Below the pieces are notes generated by a model, which was not told the origin of the DNA, did no database searches, and saw only the letters and a list, made by a program, of their open reading frames with translations. A DNA stretch of 64,000 nucleotides from Polaribacter sp. KT25b. Its GTDB lineage: Bacteria; Bacteroidota; Bacteroidia; Flavobacteriales; Flavobacteriaceae. The stretch covers positions 3,167,501-3,231,500 of the forward strand of contig NZ_LT629752.1 in NCBI RefSeq assembly GCF_900105145.1. Reading direction: 5' to 3'. The translations under genes and the position numbers were made by a program. Positions 1 through 9,222 of this stretch are shown piece by piece; position 1 is the stretch's first letter, and each line of letters opens with the position of its first letter.

Positions 1-314
1 ACCAAATCTGGATAGGTTACAGCAAATAACATTGCTGTCTTTCCTCCCATAGAATGCCCAATTAAATAGATTTTTTCTAACTGATGAAACTGTATATAAT
101 TATACAAATCAGCTACTAAAACTTCATAATTAAACTCATCTTCATGAAAACTTCTTCCGTGATTTCGTTGATCAATAATATGAACTTGAAAATCTTCTGC
201 AAATTTATTTCCTAACGTTTTCCAATTATCGCTTGATCCAAAATACCCATGTAAAATTAATAACGGATTTCCTTCGCCTTGAATTATGGAATGTAAAATA
301 TTATTTTCTTTCAT
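1..314 (-). CDS. Alpha/beta fold hydrolase (partial, C-terminus outside window)
   Basis: The first 104 residues of an alpha/beta hydrolase are visible; the gene runs off the left edge. The oxyanion-loop region HGYFG is at residues 22-26 and the nucleophile elbow GHSMGG at 86-91, with Ser88 as the likely nucleophile. There is no signal peptide, so it is probably cytoplasmic. The layout matches YbfF/YchB-type esterases, but the acid and His of the triad lie outside the window and the substrate cannot be told. A TAATTTTG -7 element lies at 340-347, just upstream. It follows pdxJ on the same strand, 160 bp away, so it is probably transcribed separately. Confidence 0.85.
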   Translation of the reverse strand, partial: MKENNILHSIIQGEGNPLLILHGYFGSSDNWKTLGNKFAEDFQVHIIDQRNHGRSFHEDEFNYEVLVADLYNYIQFHQLEKIYLIGHSMGGKTAMLFAVTYPDL

Positions 315-339
315 TTTTGTATTTTTACGCAGAGATGCA

Positions 340-347
340 CAAAATTA
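340..347 (-). promoter_or_regulatory. Putative -7 promoter element of the hydrolase gene
   Basis: TAATTTTG on the minus strand matches the Bacteroidetes TAnnTTTG consensus, about 26 nt upstream of the hydrolase ATG. No clear -33 TTTG was seen. Confidence 0.4.
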
Positions 348-474
348 TTTTATTGTAAGTATATTTTACAGAATTTCACCGAGAAATTATAAAATTTCGC
401 AAACTTTTAGTAAAATTTAAGACTACAATTTTAAACTACTTATTATAGATTCAAGCTAAAACACTGCTTACTAA

Positions 475-1188
475 CTACTTTAATCGATGTAAATACATAT
501 TTACAACGTTCTCTAATCCTAAATACAAACTTTCTGCAATTAGTGCATGACCAATAGAAACTTCGTCTAAATTAGGAATGTTTTCTTTAAAAAACTGAAT
601 ATTATCTAAACTCAAATCATGACCAGCATTAATACCTAAACCTAATTTATGCGCTAAAATTGCAGCTTCTGTATACGATTTAATCACATTTTTATTTCCT
701 AAATCAAACTGAGTTGCAAAATCTTCTGTGTACAATTCAATTCTATCTGCACCGGTTTTTGCAGCAGCTTCGATCAACTTTGCATCCGTATCAATAAAAA
801 TTGAAGTTCTAATTCCGTTATTTTTAAATTCAGCAATAACTTCTTGTAAAAAAGATTGATGTTTAATGGTATCCCAACCAGCATTTGAAGTGATTGCATT
901 TACAGCATCTGGCACTAAAGTAACTTGCGTTGGCTTAAGTTCTAATACCAAATCCATAAAAGATTTTACAGGATTTCCTTCAATATTATACTCTGTTGTA
1001 ACAATGTTTTTTAAATCTCTAGCATCTTGATAACGAATATGGCGTTCATCTGGTCTTGGATGAATTGTAATTCCTTGTGCACCAAATTCTTCAATATCAG
1101 CAGCAACTTTTAATAAATTCGGCACATTTCCACCCCTTGAATTACGTAAAGTTGCAATTTTATTAATATTTACACTTAACTTTGTCAT
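475..1188 (-). CDS. pdxJ: Pyridoxine 5'-phosphate synthase PdxJ
   Basis: PdxJ condenses 1-deoxyxylulose 5-phosphate with 3-amino-2-oxopropyl phosphate to make pyridoxine 5'-phosphate, the last ring-forming step of DXP-dependent vitamin B6 synthesis. The 237-residue length is standard. The family hallmarks are present: [17 protein letters not shown] at the N-terminus, the HPRPDERHI segment with His43, Glu70 in YNIEGNP, and His190 in GINAGHDL, the positions of the catalytic His-Glu-His set. It is a cytoplasmic TIM barrel. It is divergent from the CBS-domain gene; a TACCTTTG -7 element at 1206-1213 lies 18 nt upstream of the ATG. Confidence 0.97.
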   Translation of the reverse strand: MTKLSVNINKIATLRNSRGGNVPNLLKVAADIEEFGAQGITIHPRPDERHIRYQDARDLKNIVTTEYNIEGNPVKSFMDLVLELKPTQVTLVPDAVNAITSNAGWDTIKHQSFLQEVIAEFKNNGIRTSIFIDTDAKLIEAAAKTGADRIELYTEDFATQFDLGNKNVIKSYTEAAILAHKLGLGINAGHDLSLDNIQFFKENIPNLDEVSIGHALIAESLYLGLENVVNMYLHRLK

Positions 1189-1205
1189 TATATAAAATTA
1201 GGCAG

Positions 1206-1213
1206 CAAAGGTA
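1206..1213 (-). promoter_or_regulatory. Putative pdxJ -7 promoter element
   Basis: TACCTTTG on the minus strand fits TAnnTTTG and sits 18 nt upstream of the pdxJ start. A weaker plus-strand TATATTCG at 1235-1242 lies just before the CBS gene, which would give that mRNA almost no leader. Confidence 0.5.
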
Positions 1214-1248
1214 ACTCATTAAATCATTTTATCCTATATTCGTAGATA

Positions 1249-1908
1249 ATGAACACAAACGATTACATATTAAAAGATATTTCAGCATTTCGTTTAAACG
1301 ATAGTGTAAAAAGTGCACAAAATTTATTTAAAAACTTTCCTATAACTCATTTTCCGGTTGTAGATAACGATAAACTATTGGGATCTTTTGCAGAAGAAGA
1401 TGCGCAAACTATCGAAAATAAAGAAGACACTTTAGAAGAATACACCTATTTATTAAATCCTTTTTTTGCTGATGAAAAAGCAACAGTTATAGAATTGATA
1501 AAGATTTTTGCAGATAATAATGCAACTATAATTCCGGTTTTAAATGCTGATAAAAACTACATTGGTTATTACGATTTAAACGATATTTTAGAAGTTTTTG
1601 CAGCAAGCCCTTTTATGCTTGAAGAAAGCAAAATTTTAATTGTAGAAAAATTAGAAAATGATTATTCTATGAGTGAAATTGCACAAATTACTGAAACAAA
1701 TGGTGGCAAAATTTTAGGAAGCTATATTTCTGAAAGAAAGAATGGCTTTGTTCAACTTACATTAAAAATAGTTGCTGATGAAATAAATGAAATAATGCAT
1801 ACTTTTAGACGATATGATTACAAAATTATTTCAACCCATGAAAATGATATTTATTTAGAAGATTTAAAAAACAGATCTGAATATTTACAAAAATATCTAG
1901 AAATGTAA
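1249..1908 (+). CDS. CBS-domain protein with C-terminal ACT-like region (AcuB type)
   Basis: A 219-residue cytoplasmic protein. A pair of CBS motifs occupies about residues 1-125 (the repeated pattern NFPITHFPVVDNDKLLGSF and NATIIPVLNADKNYIGYYD), the fold that binds adenine nucleotides. Residues 130-205 read like an ACT-type alpha/beta domain (KILIVEKLENDYSMSEIAQI followed by GFVQLTLKI). This CBS-CBS-ACT layout is that of AcuB-like proteins, but no acetoin genes are nearby. It probably acts as an energy or nucleotide sensor; the partner is unknown. In many Flavobacteriia it sits next to pdxJ and nadK, as here. Confidence 0.8.
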   Translation: MNTNDYILKDISAFRLNDSVKSAQNLFKNFPITHFPVVDNDKLLGSFAEEDAQTIENKEDTLEEYTYLLNPFFADEKATVIELIKIFADNNATIIPVLNADKNYIGYYDLNDILEVFAASPFMLEESKILIVEKLENDYSMSEIAQITETNGGKILGSYISERKNGFVQLTLKIVADEINEIMHTFRRYDYKIISTHENDIYLEDLKNRSEYLQKYLEM

Positions 1909-1969
1909 TATTTCTGATGGTTTTATTTAAATTTAGTTCGTGTATTTCTTAAAAGACAATCAATAAAAA

Positions 1970-2869
1970 ATGAAGAAAGTTGCAATTTACGGTCAATCAT
2001 ATTCCATTTCTGCAGAGAAAGAAATTCAAATTTTACTAGATGTACTCCAAGAAAATAATATTAGCTGCTTAATTGAACAACAGTTTTACAAATTATTAGT
2101 TGAAGAAAATGTTTTAGAAAAAAAATATAATACTTTTTCACATTTTTCTGATTTAAACAATTCTTTTGATGCCTTTTTTACTTTAGGAGGAGACGGAACC
2201 ATTTTAAGAGCTGTAACTTATATAAGAGATTTAGGAATTCCTATTTTAGGTATTAATACAGGTAGATTAGGTTTCTTAGCAACTATCAACAAAAATTCTA
2301 TAAAAGAAAGTGTAGAACTAATTTTAAAAGGCGAATTTAAAATTCAAGAAAGAACACTACTTTCTATTAAAACAATACCCGAACTAGAACAATTTAACGA
2401 ACTTAATTTTGCTTTAAACGAAGTTACAATAGCAAGAAAAAACACCACCTCTATGATTGGCGTTAGAACCTGTTTAAACAAAGAATATTTAACAAATTAT
2501 TGGGCAGACGGCTTAATCATTGCCACACCAACAGGTTCTACAGGTTATTCTTTAAGCTGTAATGGCCCAGTAATTTCTCCTGGCTCAAAAAACCTAGTTA
2601 TCACACCAATTGCACCACATAATTTAAGTGCAAGATCTATGGTTATTTCTGATGAAACAAGCATTCAACTCACTATAGATTCTAGAGAAAAAGATTTTTT
2701 AATTTCTTTAGATTCGAGAATAAGCTCTGTACCTAAAAACACTAAAGTTTATATAGAAAAAGCAAATTTTACAATTAAAAGTATTACTCCCAATAATCAA
2801 TCTTTTCTAAAAACCTTACGAAGTAAATTATTATGGGGAGAAGATACAAGAAATGAAACCAATCTTTAA
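1970..2869 (+). CDS. nadK: NAD kinase
   Basis: Phosphorylates NAD to NADP. The 299 residues carry the family signature GGDGT at 73-77, the downstream ALNEVTIAR segment, and the TPTGSTGYSLSCNGPVISP loop that contacts the NAD ribose and shapes the active site. There is no signal peptide. It lies 61 bp after the CBS gene on the same strand and 106 bp before the DUF6089 gene. This placement, pdxJ (divergent), CBS, nadK, DUF6089, uppS, bamA, is a recurrent core-genome order in Flavobacteriia to my knowledge. Confidence 0.97.
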   Translation: MKKVAIYGQSYSISAEKEIQILLDVLQENNISCLIEQQFYKLLVEENVLEKKYNTFSHFSDLNNSFDAFFTLGGDGTILRAVTYIRDLGIPILGINTGRLGFLATINKNSIKESVELILKGEFKIQERTLLSIKTIPELEQFNELNFALNEVTIARKNTTSMIGVRTCLNKEYLTNYWADGLIIATPTGSTGYSLSCNGPVISPGSKNLVITPIAPHNLSARSMVISDETSIQLTIDSREKDFLISLDSRISSVPKNTKVYIEKANFTIKSITPNNQSFLKTLRSKLLWGEDTRNETNL

Positions 2870-2951
2870 CGAATTAATTACAATAAAACAGAAAAATAGT
2901 TGTTATTCAAAAAAGACTGAATATTAACTTTTTAAAGCAAATTGAAATACC

Positions 2952-2959
2952 TATATTTG
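2952..2959 (+). promoter_or_regulatory. Putative -7 element before the DUF6089-uppS-bamA run
   Basis: TATATTTG matches TAnnTTTG, 16 nt before the ATG at 2976. The short leader ends in TAGG directly before the ATG. Confidence 0.5.
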
Positions 2960-2975
2960 CACGCTATTTTTTAGG

Positions 2976-3653
2976 ATGAAAAACTGTATTTTATTACTTA
3001 TTTTTATATGCTCTTCTAATATTACATTAGGGCAAATGTACGAAGCAGGAATAACTATTGGTGGCTCTAATTATGTTGGAGATATTGGCAGAACCGATTA
3101 CATTTACCCAAATAAAATCGCTGGGGCAGCTTTTTTTAAATACAATTGGAACCCAAGAATAGCCTTAAGAGCAACTTATAGTTATTTACCTATTGAGGCT
3201 AATGATATCGATGCAGATACAGATTTTAAAAGAGATAGAAATTTAGACTTTAAAAATACAATAAACGAATTGGCTGTAGGTTTAGAATATAATTTTTATG
3301 AATACGATTTATCAACACCTGGTAAAACTTGGACCCCTTATATTCTTTTAGAACTAGCAGCATTTAACTACAATTATGTTGTTTCAGAACCACAGCCAAA
3401 CCAATATGAATTTGATTCTAAAAACTCAATTTCAGTCCCTTTTGGCATAGGATTTAAATCAAAAATATCTGGTTCTTTTGCTTTTGCTTTAGAAGCAAAA
3501 TTTAGATATACCTTTGAAGATGATTTAGATTACACAACAGATAAAATAGCAAAACTAGATTTTGAAGGCACAGGTAATGATTGGTATATGTTTACAGGTT
3601 TTTCATTAATTTATACTTTTGGACGACCTGCTTGTTACACTAACGGATTATAA
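2976..3653 (+). CDS. DUF6089-family outer-membrane beta-barrel protein
   Basis: A 225-residue protein with a signal peptide (hydrophobic LLLIFICSSNITLG, cleavage after about residue 19). It is followed by alternating aromatic and polar strands typical of a small 8-10 strand barrel: YEAGITIGGSNYVGDIG, the central AVGLEYNFYEY and the final WYMFTGFSLIYTFGR. The N-terminal GGSNYVGDIG pattern is characteristic of the DUF6089 family found upstream of uppS and bamA. Its function is unknown. The position, 4 bp from uppS, suggests a role in outer-membrane assembly or cotranslation with it. Confidence 0.8.
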   Translation: MKNCILLLIFICSSNITLGQMYEAGITIGGSNYVGDIGRTDYIYPNKIAGAAFFKYNWNPRIALRATYSYLPIEANDIDADTDFKRDRNLDFKNTINELAVGLEYNFYEYDLSTPGKTWTPYILLELAAFNYNYVVSEPQPNQYEFDSKNSISVPFGIGFKSKISGSFAFALEAKFRYTFEDDLDYTTDKIAKLDFEGTGNDWYMFTGFSLIYTFGRPACYTNGL

Positions 3654-3657
3654 TTAT

Positions 3658-4401
3658 ATGGATAAAAAACTACGCATCGATTTACAGAGAGTTCCTAAAC
3701 ACGTTGCCATTATTATGGATGGTAATGGTCGTTGGGCAAAAGGTAAAGGAATGAATAGAATTTTTGGTCATAAAAACGCACTAACAGCTGTAAGAGAGTC
3801 TATTGAATCTGCTGCAGAAATTGGTGTAGAAGCAATTACTCTTTATGCTTTTTCTACAGAAAATTGGAATCGACCTAAAATGGAAGTAGATGCTTTAATG
3901 CAGCTTCTTATTAAATCTCTTAAAAAAGAACTACCTACTTTTCAAAAAAACGAAGTAAAAGTAAATGCAATTGGTAACATTGAAAGTTTACCAGAAAACG
4001 CACAAAAAACTTTAACAGAAGTACGTGAACTTACAAAAAATAATTCTAGAATCATTTTAACTTTAGCACTAAGTTATGGCTCAAGAGAAGAAATTGTTAA
4101 AGCAATCAAAAACATATCTAAAAAAGTTGTTAATAAAGAGCTCGATTTAGAAAATATTGATGAAAATACTATTAATAACCATTTATATACATTTAATTTG
4201 CCCAATGTAGATTTGATGATAAGAACTAGTGGAGAACAACGCATTAGTAATTTCTTATTATGGCAAATGGCATATGCCGAATTATATTTTACAAATATAC
4301 TTTGGCCAGATTTTAGACAAGAACATTTTTATGATGCAATCATAGAATATCAGAACAGAGAAAGACGATTTGGAAAAACTAGCGAACAACTTACAGAATA
4401 A
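3658..4401 (+). CDS. uppS: Isoprenyl transferase (undecaprenyl diphosphate synthase)
   Basis: Cis-prenyltransferase that extends farnesyl diphosphate to the C55 lipid carrier of peptidoglycan and surface glycans. The start at 3658 gives MDKKLRIDLQRVPKHVAIIMDGNGRWAKG, with catalytic Asp21 in the family signature MDGNGRWA. An upstream in-frame start at 3619 would overlap the DUF6089 gene by 35 bp and adds residues not seen in the family. The C-terminal PNVDLMIRTSGEQRISNFLLWQMAYAE motif is complete (RTSGE, SNFLLWQ). It is 247 residues and cytoplasmic. bamA begins inside its 3' end, indicating translational coupling of lipid-carrier and outer-membrane assembly genes. Confidence 0.97.
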   Translation: MDKKLRIDLQRVPKHVAIIMDGNGRWAKGKGMNRIFGHKNALTAVRESIESAAEIGVEAITLYAFSTENWNRPKMEVDALMQLLIKSLKKELPTFQKNEVKVNAIGNIESLPENAQKTLTEVRELTKNNSRIILTLALSYGSREEIVKAIKNISKKVVNKELDLENIDENTINNHLYTFNLPNVDLMIRTSGEQRISNFLLWQMAYAELYFTNILWPDFRQEHFYDAIIEYQNRERRFGKTSEQLTE

Positions 4402-6910
4402 AGTTTCTAAGAAATTATTTTCTGCTGTATTAGTGCCTTTTGCACTATTATTTACTTTTAATTCTACTGCACAAACAGTAAAAGACACCATAATTAACAA
4501 CAATATTTCATTCGAAAAAGGAAAGGAATACATATTAGGTGGCATAACTGTAACTGGTTTAAAGAAATTTAGCGAAGAAACAGTAAAAGTTTTTACCGGA
4601 TTAAGAGACGGTCAAACAATAAAGTTACCAGGAGACAAACTTACAAGTTCTATAAAAAAACTATACGAAAGTAAACAGTTTAGTAATGTAGATGTATATC
4701 TAGCAAAACTAGATGGAGAAACAGTGTATCTACAGTTTGATGTACAAGAACTACCTCAATTAAATAAGGTTAAAATTACAGGTGTAAAAAAATCTAAAGC
4801 CAAAGAACTTATAAAAGATGCCGAGTTAAAACTTGGCGCCATGCTTACAGACAATTTAATTGTAACTACCAAAAACTATATTACTAAAAAATATACAGAT
4901 AAAGGATTTCTAAAAACAAAAGTTAATTTAGATGTACAAAAAGACTCTTCAGATATTAATTCTGTTAATATTAATGTATTTGTAGATAAAGGATCTAAAA
5001 TAAAAATAAAAGACATAGTTTTTACAGGTAATAAAGAATTATCAGACAAAAAACTTAGAAAAGTAATGTCTAACACCAAAAGAAAATTTATTGGTCGTTT
5101 TTGGAAAGGATCTAAATATATAGAAGAAGATTATCAAGAAGATTTGGAAAGTATTTTAGACAAATATAGTAGACTAGGGTTTAGAGATGCTCGTATTTTA
5201 AGTGATAATATTTCTTGGAATGATGATAATACAATTAATATAAATATTGATTTAGAAGAAGGTAAACAGTATCGATTTGCTGATATTTTATTTGTAGGGA
5301 ATAAAGAATATTCAGACAATCAATTAAGAGCTATTTTAAGGATAGAAAAAGGAGACGTTTATAATGGGGCTGTTTTAAAAGAACGTGTAAAAGGAGATGG
5401 AAGCCCAACATCCGAAGATTTATCAACCATGTATCAAGATTCTGGATTCTTGTTTTCTCAAGTAAATGCAGTAGAAACTAAAGTACAAAATGATTCTATA
5501 ACTGTAGAAATTAGAATTAGAGAAGATGATAAAGCAAGAATTAAAAAAGTAACTGTTTCTGGAAACGACAAAACAAATGATCATGTAATATTTAGAGAAT
5601 TACGTGTTAAGCCAGGAGATTTATTTAGTAGAAGTGCAATTATTAGATCTATTAGAGAAATTGGTCAATTAGGTTTCTTTGATCAAAATGTAACTCCAGA
5701 TGTTGTTCCAGATTATCAAAATAAAACAGCAGACATAGATTTTACTGTTGCAGAAAAAGGTGGTAGCCAAATAGAATTACAAGGTGGTTATGGAGGTGGT
5801 TCTTTCATTGGTACTTTAGGTTTATCTTTTAATAATTTTTCTATTAGAAACCTATTTAATAAAGACGCATACAAACCATTACCTATGGGAGATGGTCAAA
5901 GTTTATCTTTACGACTACAAACAAGTAGAACATTTAACACATATAGTTTTTCATTTACAGAACCTTGGTTAGGAGGTAGAAAACCAAAATCATTGTCATT
6001 TTCTATTTATTCTTCTAATCAATATCAGTATGATTACACAACAGGTGATGTAAATAAAGATCAAAGTTTAGGTATTATTGGTGCTTCTATAGGTTTAGGG
6101 CAACGTTTAAATTGGCCTGATGATTTCTTTCAACTTTCTCAAACTATTAGCTACCAAAGCTTCAAACTAAATAATTATGGTTTTCAAGTAGGAACAGATA
6201 TTTTAAATGAAGGAACATTAAATAACTTATCTTATAATGCAGCTATTAGCAGAAACTCTGCAGGACCTAGTTTAATTTTCCCTACATATGGATCAGAATT
6301 TTCACTAGCTGTTAAAGCGACTTTGCCTTATTCTTTATTTACAAATAAAGATTATGACAATTTAGATCCACAAGAAAAATATAAATGGTTAGAGTATTAT
6401 AAATTTACTGCTAAAGGTAAATGGTATACAGCATTTACAGATAAATTAGTTTTAATGACTAATGCAGAAATGGGATATTTAGGATACTATAATTCTGAAT
6501 TAGGTCAAAATCCATTTGAAAGATACTATGTAGGTGGAGATGGTATTTCTCAATTTCAGCTAGATGGAAGAGAAACTGTAGGATTAAGAGGTTATGAAAA
6601 TAATAGATTATCATCTTCTGAAGGTGGTACAATTTTTAATAAATTTCAATTAGAATTAAGATATTCTATAACAGATTCTCCTGCTGCTTCGATATATACA
6701 CTAGGATTTTTAGAAGGTGGTAATTCTTATGACAATTTTGACACTTTTAATCCGTTTGAAATAAAACGTTCAGCAGGATTAGGTGTAAGAATATTTATGC
6801 CTGCATTTGGTCTACTAGGTATAGATTTTGCTCATGGGTTTGATCCTTTACCTGGAGAAACAGAAAAATCTGGCTGGCAAACACATTTTATTATCGGAAG
6901 ACAATTCTAG
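4370..6910 (+). CDS. bamA: Outer-membrane protein assembly factor BamA
   Basis: Core component of the BAM complex that inserts beta-barrel proteins into the outer membrane. The 846 residues comprise a signal segment (LFSAVLVPFALLFTFNSTAQ, cut near residue 35), about five POTRA domains (roughly 50-450, for example ITVTGLKKFSEETV and VKITGVKKSKAKEL), and a 16-strand barrel from about 465. The barrel ends in WQTHFIIGRQF with the C-terminal Phe expected of BAM substrates. No ATG lies between the upstream stop at 4343 and the mature region, so the TTG at 4370 is the best start; it overlaps uppS by 32 bp. The central VAEKGGSQIELQGGYGGGSF is the usual POTRA5-barrel junction. Confidence 0.95.
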   Translation: MEKLANNLQNKVSKKLFSAVLVPFALLFTFNSTAQTVKDTIINNNISFEKGKEYILGGITVTGLKKFSEETVKVFTGLRDGQTIKLPGDKLTSSIKKLYESKQFSNVDVYLAKLDGETVYLQFDVQELPQLNKVKITGVKKSKAKELIKDAELKLGAMLTDNLIVTTKNYITKKYTDKGFLKTKVNLDVQKDSSDINSVNINVFVDKGSKIKIKDIVFTGNKELSDKKLRKVMSNTKRKFIGRFWKGSKYIEEDYQEDLESILDKYSRLGFRDARILSDNISWNDDNTININIDLEEGKQYRFADILFVGNKEYSDNQLRAILRIEKGDVYNGAVLKERVKGDGSPTSEDLSTMYQDSGFLFSQVNAVETKVQNDSITVEIRIREDDKARIKKVTVSGNDKTNDHVIFRELRVKPGDLFSRSAIIRSIREIGQLGFFDQNVTPDVVPDYQNKTADIDFTVAEKGGSQIELQGGYGGGSFIGTLGLSFNNFSIRNLFNKDAYKPLPMGDGQSLSLRLQTSRTFNTYSFSFTEPWLGGRKPKSLSFSIYSSNQYQYDYTTGDVNKDQSLGIIGASIGLGQRLNWPDDFFQLSQTISYQSFKLNNYGFQVGTDILNEGTLNNLSYNAAISRNSAGPSLIFPTYGSEFSLAVKATLPYSLFTNKDYDNLDPQEKYKWLEYYKFTAKGKWYTAFTDKLVLMTNAEMGYLGYYNSELGQNPFERYYVGGDGISQFQLDGRETVGLRGYENNRLSSSEGGTIFNKFQLELRYSITDSPAASIYTLGFLEGGNSYDNFDTFNPFEIKRSAGLGVRIFMPAFGLLGIDFAHGFDPLPGETEKSGWQTHFIIGRQF

Positions 6911-6911
6911 G

Positions 6912-6955
6912 AAAACCGTACATTTGTAATGTCATTGTTTTTTTGGCACGGTTTT
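6912..6955 (+). promoter_or_regulatory. Hairpin with embedded -7 element between bamA and ompH
   Basis: AAAACCGT (6912-6919) pairs with ACGGTTTT (6948-6955), followed by more T, which could be a weak terminator with a large loop. The loop contains TACATTTG (6919-6926), a TAnnTTTG match that could start transcription of the ompH pair. Confidence 0.4.
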
Positions 6956-6973
6956 TTCTAATACACTATACAA

Positions 6974-7789
6974 ATGAAAAAAATATTTTTATTAGTCGTT
7001 CTTTTATTTACAGCAACAAATTTTTGGTCACAAAGAAATCAGATAATTGCATATATTGATATGGAATATATTCTAGAAAATGTTCCCGAATATATTCAAG
7101 CACAAAATACTTTAGATGCAAAAGTAGCTAAATGGAAAAACAATTTAGATAAACAAGCACGTCATATCGAGGTTTTGAAATCTGACTTAGCAAATGAAAA
7201 AGCAATTTTAACGAAAGATTTAATTGAAGAAAAAGAAGAAGAAATAGAAATTAAACAAGTTGAATTAAGAAGGTTAGAGTCTTTATATTTTGGCCCAAAT
7301 GGCGATATGTTTTTAGTAAGAAAACAATTAGTTAAGCCAATTCAAGATCAAGTTTATAATGCAATACAAAGTATAGCAGCAAGAAAAAAATATGATTTTG
7401 TATTTGATAAATCAAGTGAGTTGGTTATGCTATATTCAAATAAAAAATACGATATTAGCGAGCTTGTTTTATCTACCATCGATCGAACTAGATTATCAAA
7501 AGAAAAAAAGGAATTGATGAACAAAAAATCAAATACTCCTAATGAAGATCTAACAGACAGACAAAAAGAATTATTAGAACAAAAAGAAAACGCAAAGAAT
7601 AAAAAAGAAGAAGCGTTAGCTAAAAAAGCTGCCGAAAATAAAGCTAAAAAAGATGCAATAGCAGAAAAACGAGCTGCTCTTATAAAGAAAAGAGAAGAAC
7701 AAAGAAAAATTTTAAGAGAGAAAAAAGAAGCTCTTAGAAAAAAGAAAGAAGAAGAGAAGAAAGAACAAGAGGAAAACGAAAATAATTAA
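6974..7789 (+). CDS. OmpH/Skp-family periplasmic chaperone with long charged tail
   Basis: A secreted protein (signal FLLVVLLFTATNFWSQ, cleavage near residue 19). Residues 20-165 form the Skp-like body: IAYIDMEYILENVPEYIQAQ at the start, two long helices, then a compact part with YDFVFDKSSELVMLYSNKKYDISE. Skp binds unfolded outer-membrane proteins and delivers them to BamA, which is encoded just upstream. Residues 180-271 are unusual: an almost pure Lys/Glu/Ala coiled coil (repeats of KKKEEEKKEQ type) about 90 residues beyond normal Skp length. It pairs with a second, normal-length OmpH gene 38 bp downstream. Confidence 0.85.
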   Translation: MKKIFLLVVLLFTATNFWSQRNQIIAYIDMEYILENVPEYIQAQNTLDAKVAKWKNNLDKQARHIEVLKSDLANEKAILTKDLIEEKEEEIEIKQVELRRLESLYFGPNGDMFLVRKQLVKPIQDQVYNAIQSIAARKKYDFVFDKSSELVMLYSNKKYDISELVLSTIDRTRLSKEKKELMNKKSNTPNEDLTDRQKELLEQKENAKNKKEEALAKKAAENKAKKDAIAEKRAALIKKREEQRKILREKKEALRKKKEEEKKEQEENENN

Positions 7790-7827
7790 ATCAAGAAAGT
7801 CAAAATAATAATTAAATTAAAACAAGA

Positions 7828-8361
7828 ATGAAAAATTTAAAAACGTTACTATTAATCGCTGTATTTACTTTAGGTTTAGGTGGTGTTGCAAATGCACAAA
7901 AAATAGGGCATATAAACTACCAAAGAGTTATTGTAAATATGCCAGAAGCTAGAGCTCTACAAGTAACTTTAGAAAAGTTAGGTAAAACTTACCAAGATGA
8001 GATTGAAACTATGGGTAAGAAAATAGAAGCAAAAAGAACAAAGTATACTGCTGAGCAAAACTCTCAAACTCCGCAAATAAATGAATCTAGAGCACAAGAG
8101 GTACAACAAGAGATCGCAAGATATCAGCAATTAAGACAAACTGCAGCTGCAGATATTCAACAAAGAGAACAAGATGGTTTAAAACCAATTTCTGAAAAGG
8201 CTCAAAAAGCAATTAATGAAATTGCAGCATCTAAAGGAATACTATATGTTTTAGAAGAAAATTCTCTTATAGTTAAAAAGGGTGAAGATTTATATGATGC
8301 TGTAAAAGCTAAATTAGGTTTATTAAAAGATTTACCTAGACCTACTGCTGAAAATAAATAA
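7828..8361 (+). CDS. OmpH/Skp-family periplasmic chaperone
   Basis: A 177-residue Skp homologue of standard length with a signal peptide (LLLIAVFTLGLGGVANAQ, cut before Gln24). The mature part starts KIGHINYQRVIVNMPEARAL, the conserved OmpH N-terminus. It continues as a Gln/Glu-rich helical hairpin (EVQQEIARYQQLRQTAAADIQQ) and ends with the compact strand region (ILYVLEENSLIVKKGEDLYDAV). Skp forms a trimeric jellyfish-shaped holdase for outer-membrane proteins in the periplasm. It is the second of two tandem ompH genes after bamA and is followed by a strong terminator. Confidence 0.9.
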   Translation: MKNLKTLLLIAVFTLGLGGVANAQKIGHINYQRVIVNMPEARALQVTLEKLGKTYQDEIETMGKKIEAKRTKYTAEQNSQTPQINESRAQEVQQEIARYQQLRQTAAADIQQREQDGLKPISEKAQKAINEIAASKGILYVLEENSLIVKKGEDLYDAVKAKLGLLKDLPRPTAENK

Positions 8362-8386
8362 TTTTAATCAAAATTATATTATTTAA

Positions 8387-8410
8387 AAACCTACTTTAAC
8401 AAGTAGGTTT
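8387..8410 (+). terminator. Rho-independent terminator after ompH
   Basis: Perfect 10-bp stem AAACCTACTT / AAGTAGGTTT with the loop TAAC, followed by a run of T. It ends the bamA-ompH unit, 26 nt after the ompH stop. Confidence 0.85.
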
Positions 8411-8427
8411 TTTTTATTTTTACAAGT

Positions 8428-9222
8428 ATGAAATCAAATAATTTTCCAATTGGTATTTTCGATTCAGGAATTGGTGGAACATCAATTTGGAGAGAAATTA
8501 AGACACTTTTACCTAATGAGAATACAATATATCTTTCGGATAGTAGAAATGCTCCCTACGGTGAAAAAAGCAAACAAGAGATAATTAATCTGTCTATAAA
8601 AAATACCGAATTTTTAATAAAACAAAACTGTAAATTAATTGTTGTTGCGTGCAATACAGCTACAACAAATGCTATTAAAATATTGAGGAAAAAATATTCA
8701 ATTCCTTTTATTGGTATTGAGCCTGCAATAAAACCTGCTGCACTAAAAACTAAGACTAATATTATTGGAATTCTTGCCACTAAAGGAACACTTAATAGTA
8801 AATTATTTGAAAAAACTTCAAGTACTATCAGTCGAAAAATAACTGTCAAAGAAAAAATAGGAACTGGTTTAGTTGAATTAATTGAAAACGGTGACATTGA
8901 TACATCTAAAATGAAAGAGTTACTAACCTCTTATTTAGAACCAATGCTTAAAAAACAAGTAGATTGTTTAGTTTTGGGATGCACACATTACCCTTATTTA
9001 ATACCTGTGATAAGAGAAATAGTTGGAGATAAAATACAAATAATAGACTCTGGAGAAGCCGTAGCTAGACAAACAAAAACTATTTTAGAAAAAAAACAAT
9101 TATTAAACAATACATCTAAAGATGGAAATCATCAATTTTATATAAATAAAGATAAAAAGGTTTTAGAAATGCTAATTTCTAAATATGGAAAAAAAATAAA
9201 AATCAATCAATTAGATTTTTAA
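8428..9222 (+). CDS. murI: Glutamate racemase
   Basis: Converts L-glutamate to D-glutamate for peptidoglycan. The 264-residue protein shows the two catalytic cysteines, Cys75 in VVACNTATTNA and Cys185 in LVLGCTHYPY. It also has the N-terminal FDSGIGGTSI loop and the LSDSRNAPYG substrate loop. It is cytoplasmic. It starts 18 nt after the ompH terminator, so it has its own promoter. Its stop codon overlaps the stop of the convergent porP gene by 3-4 bp. Confidence 0.97.
   Translation: MKSNNFPIGIFDSGIGGTSIWREIKTLLPNENTIYLSDSRNAPYGEKSKQEIINLSIKNTEFLIKQNCKLIVVACNTATTNAIKILRKKYSIPFIGIEPAIKPAALKTKTNIIGILATKGTLNSKLFEKTSSTISRKITVKEKIGTGLVELIENGDIDTSKMKELLTSYLEPMLKKQVDCLVLGCTHYPYLIPVIREIVGDKIQIIDSGEAVARQTKTILEKKQLLNNTSKDGNHQFYINKDKKVLEMLISKYGKKIKINQLDF

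Noticed and set aside
4282..4545. Minus-strand open frame of 87 codons across the uppS-bamA junction
   Set aside because: It is antisense to two well-supported genes and its protein has no recognisable features.
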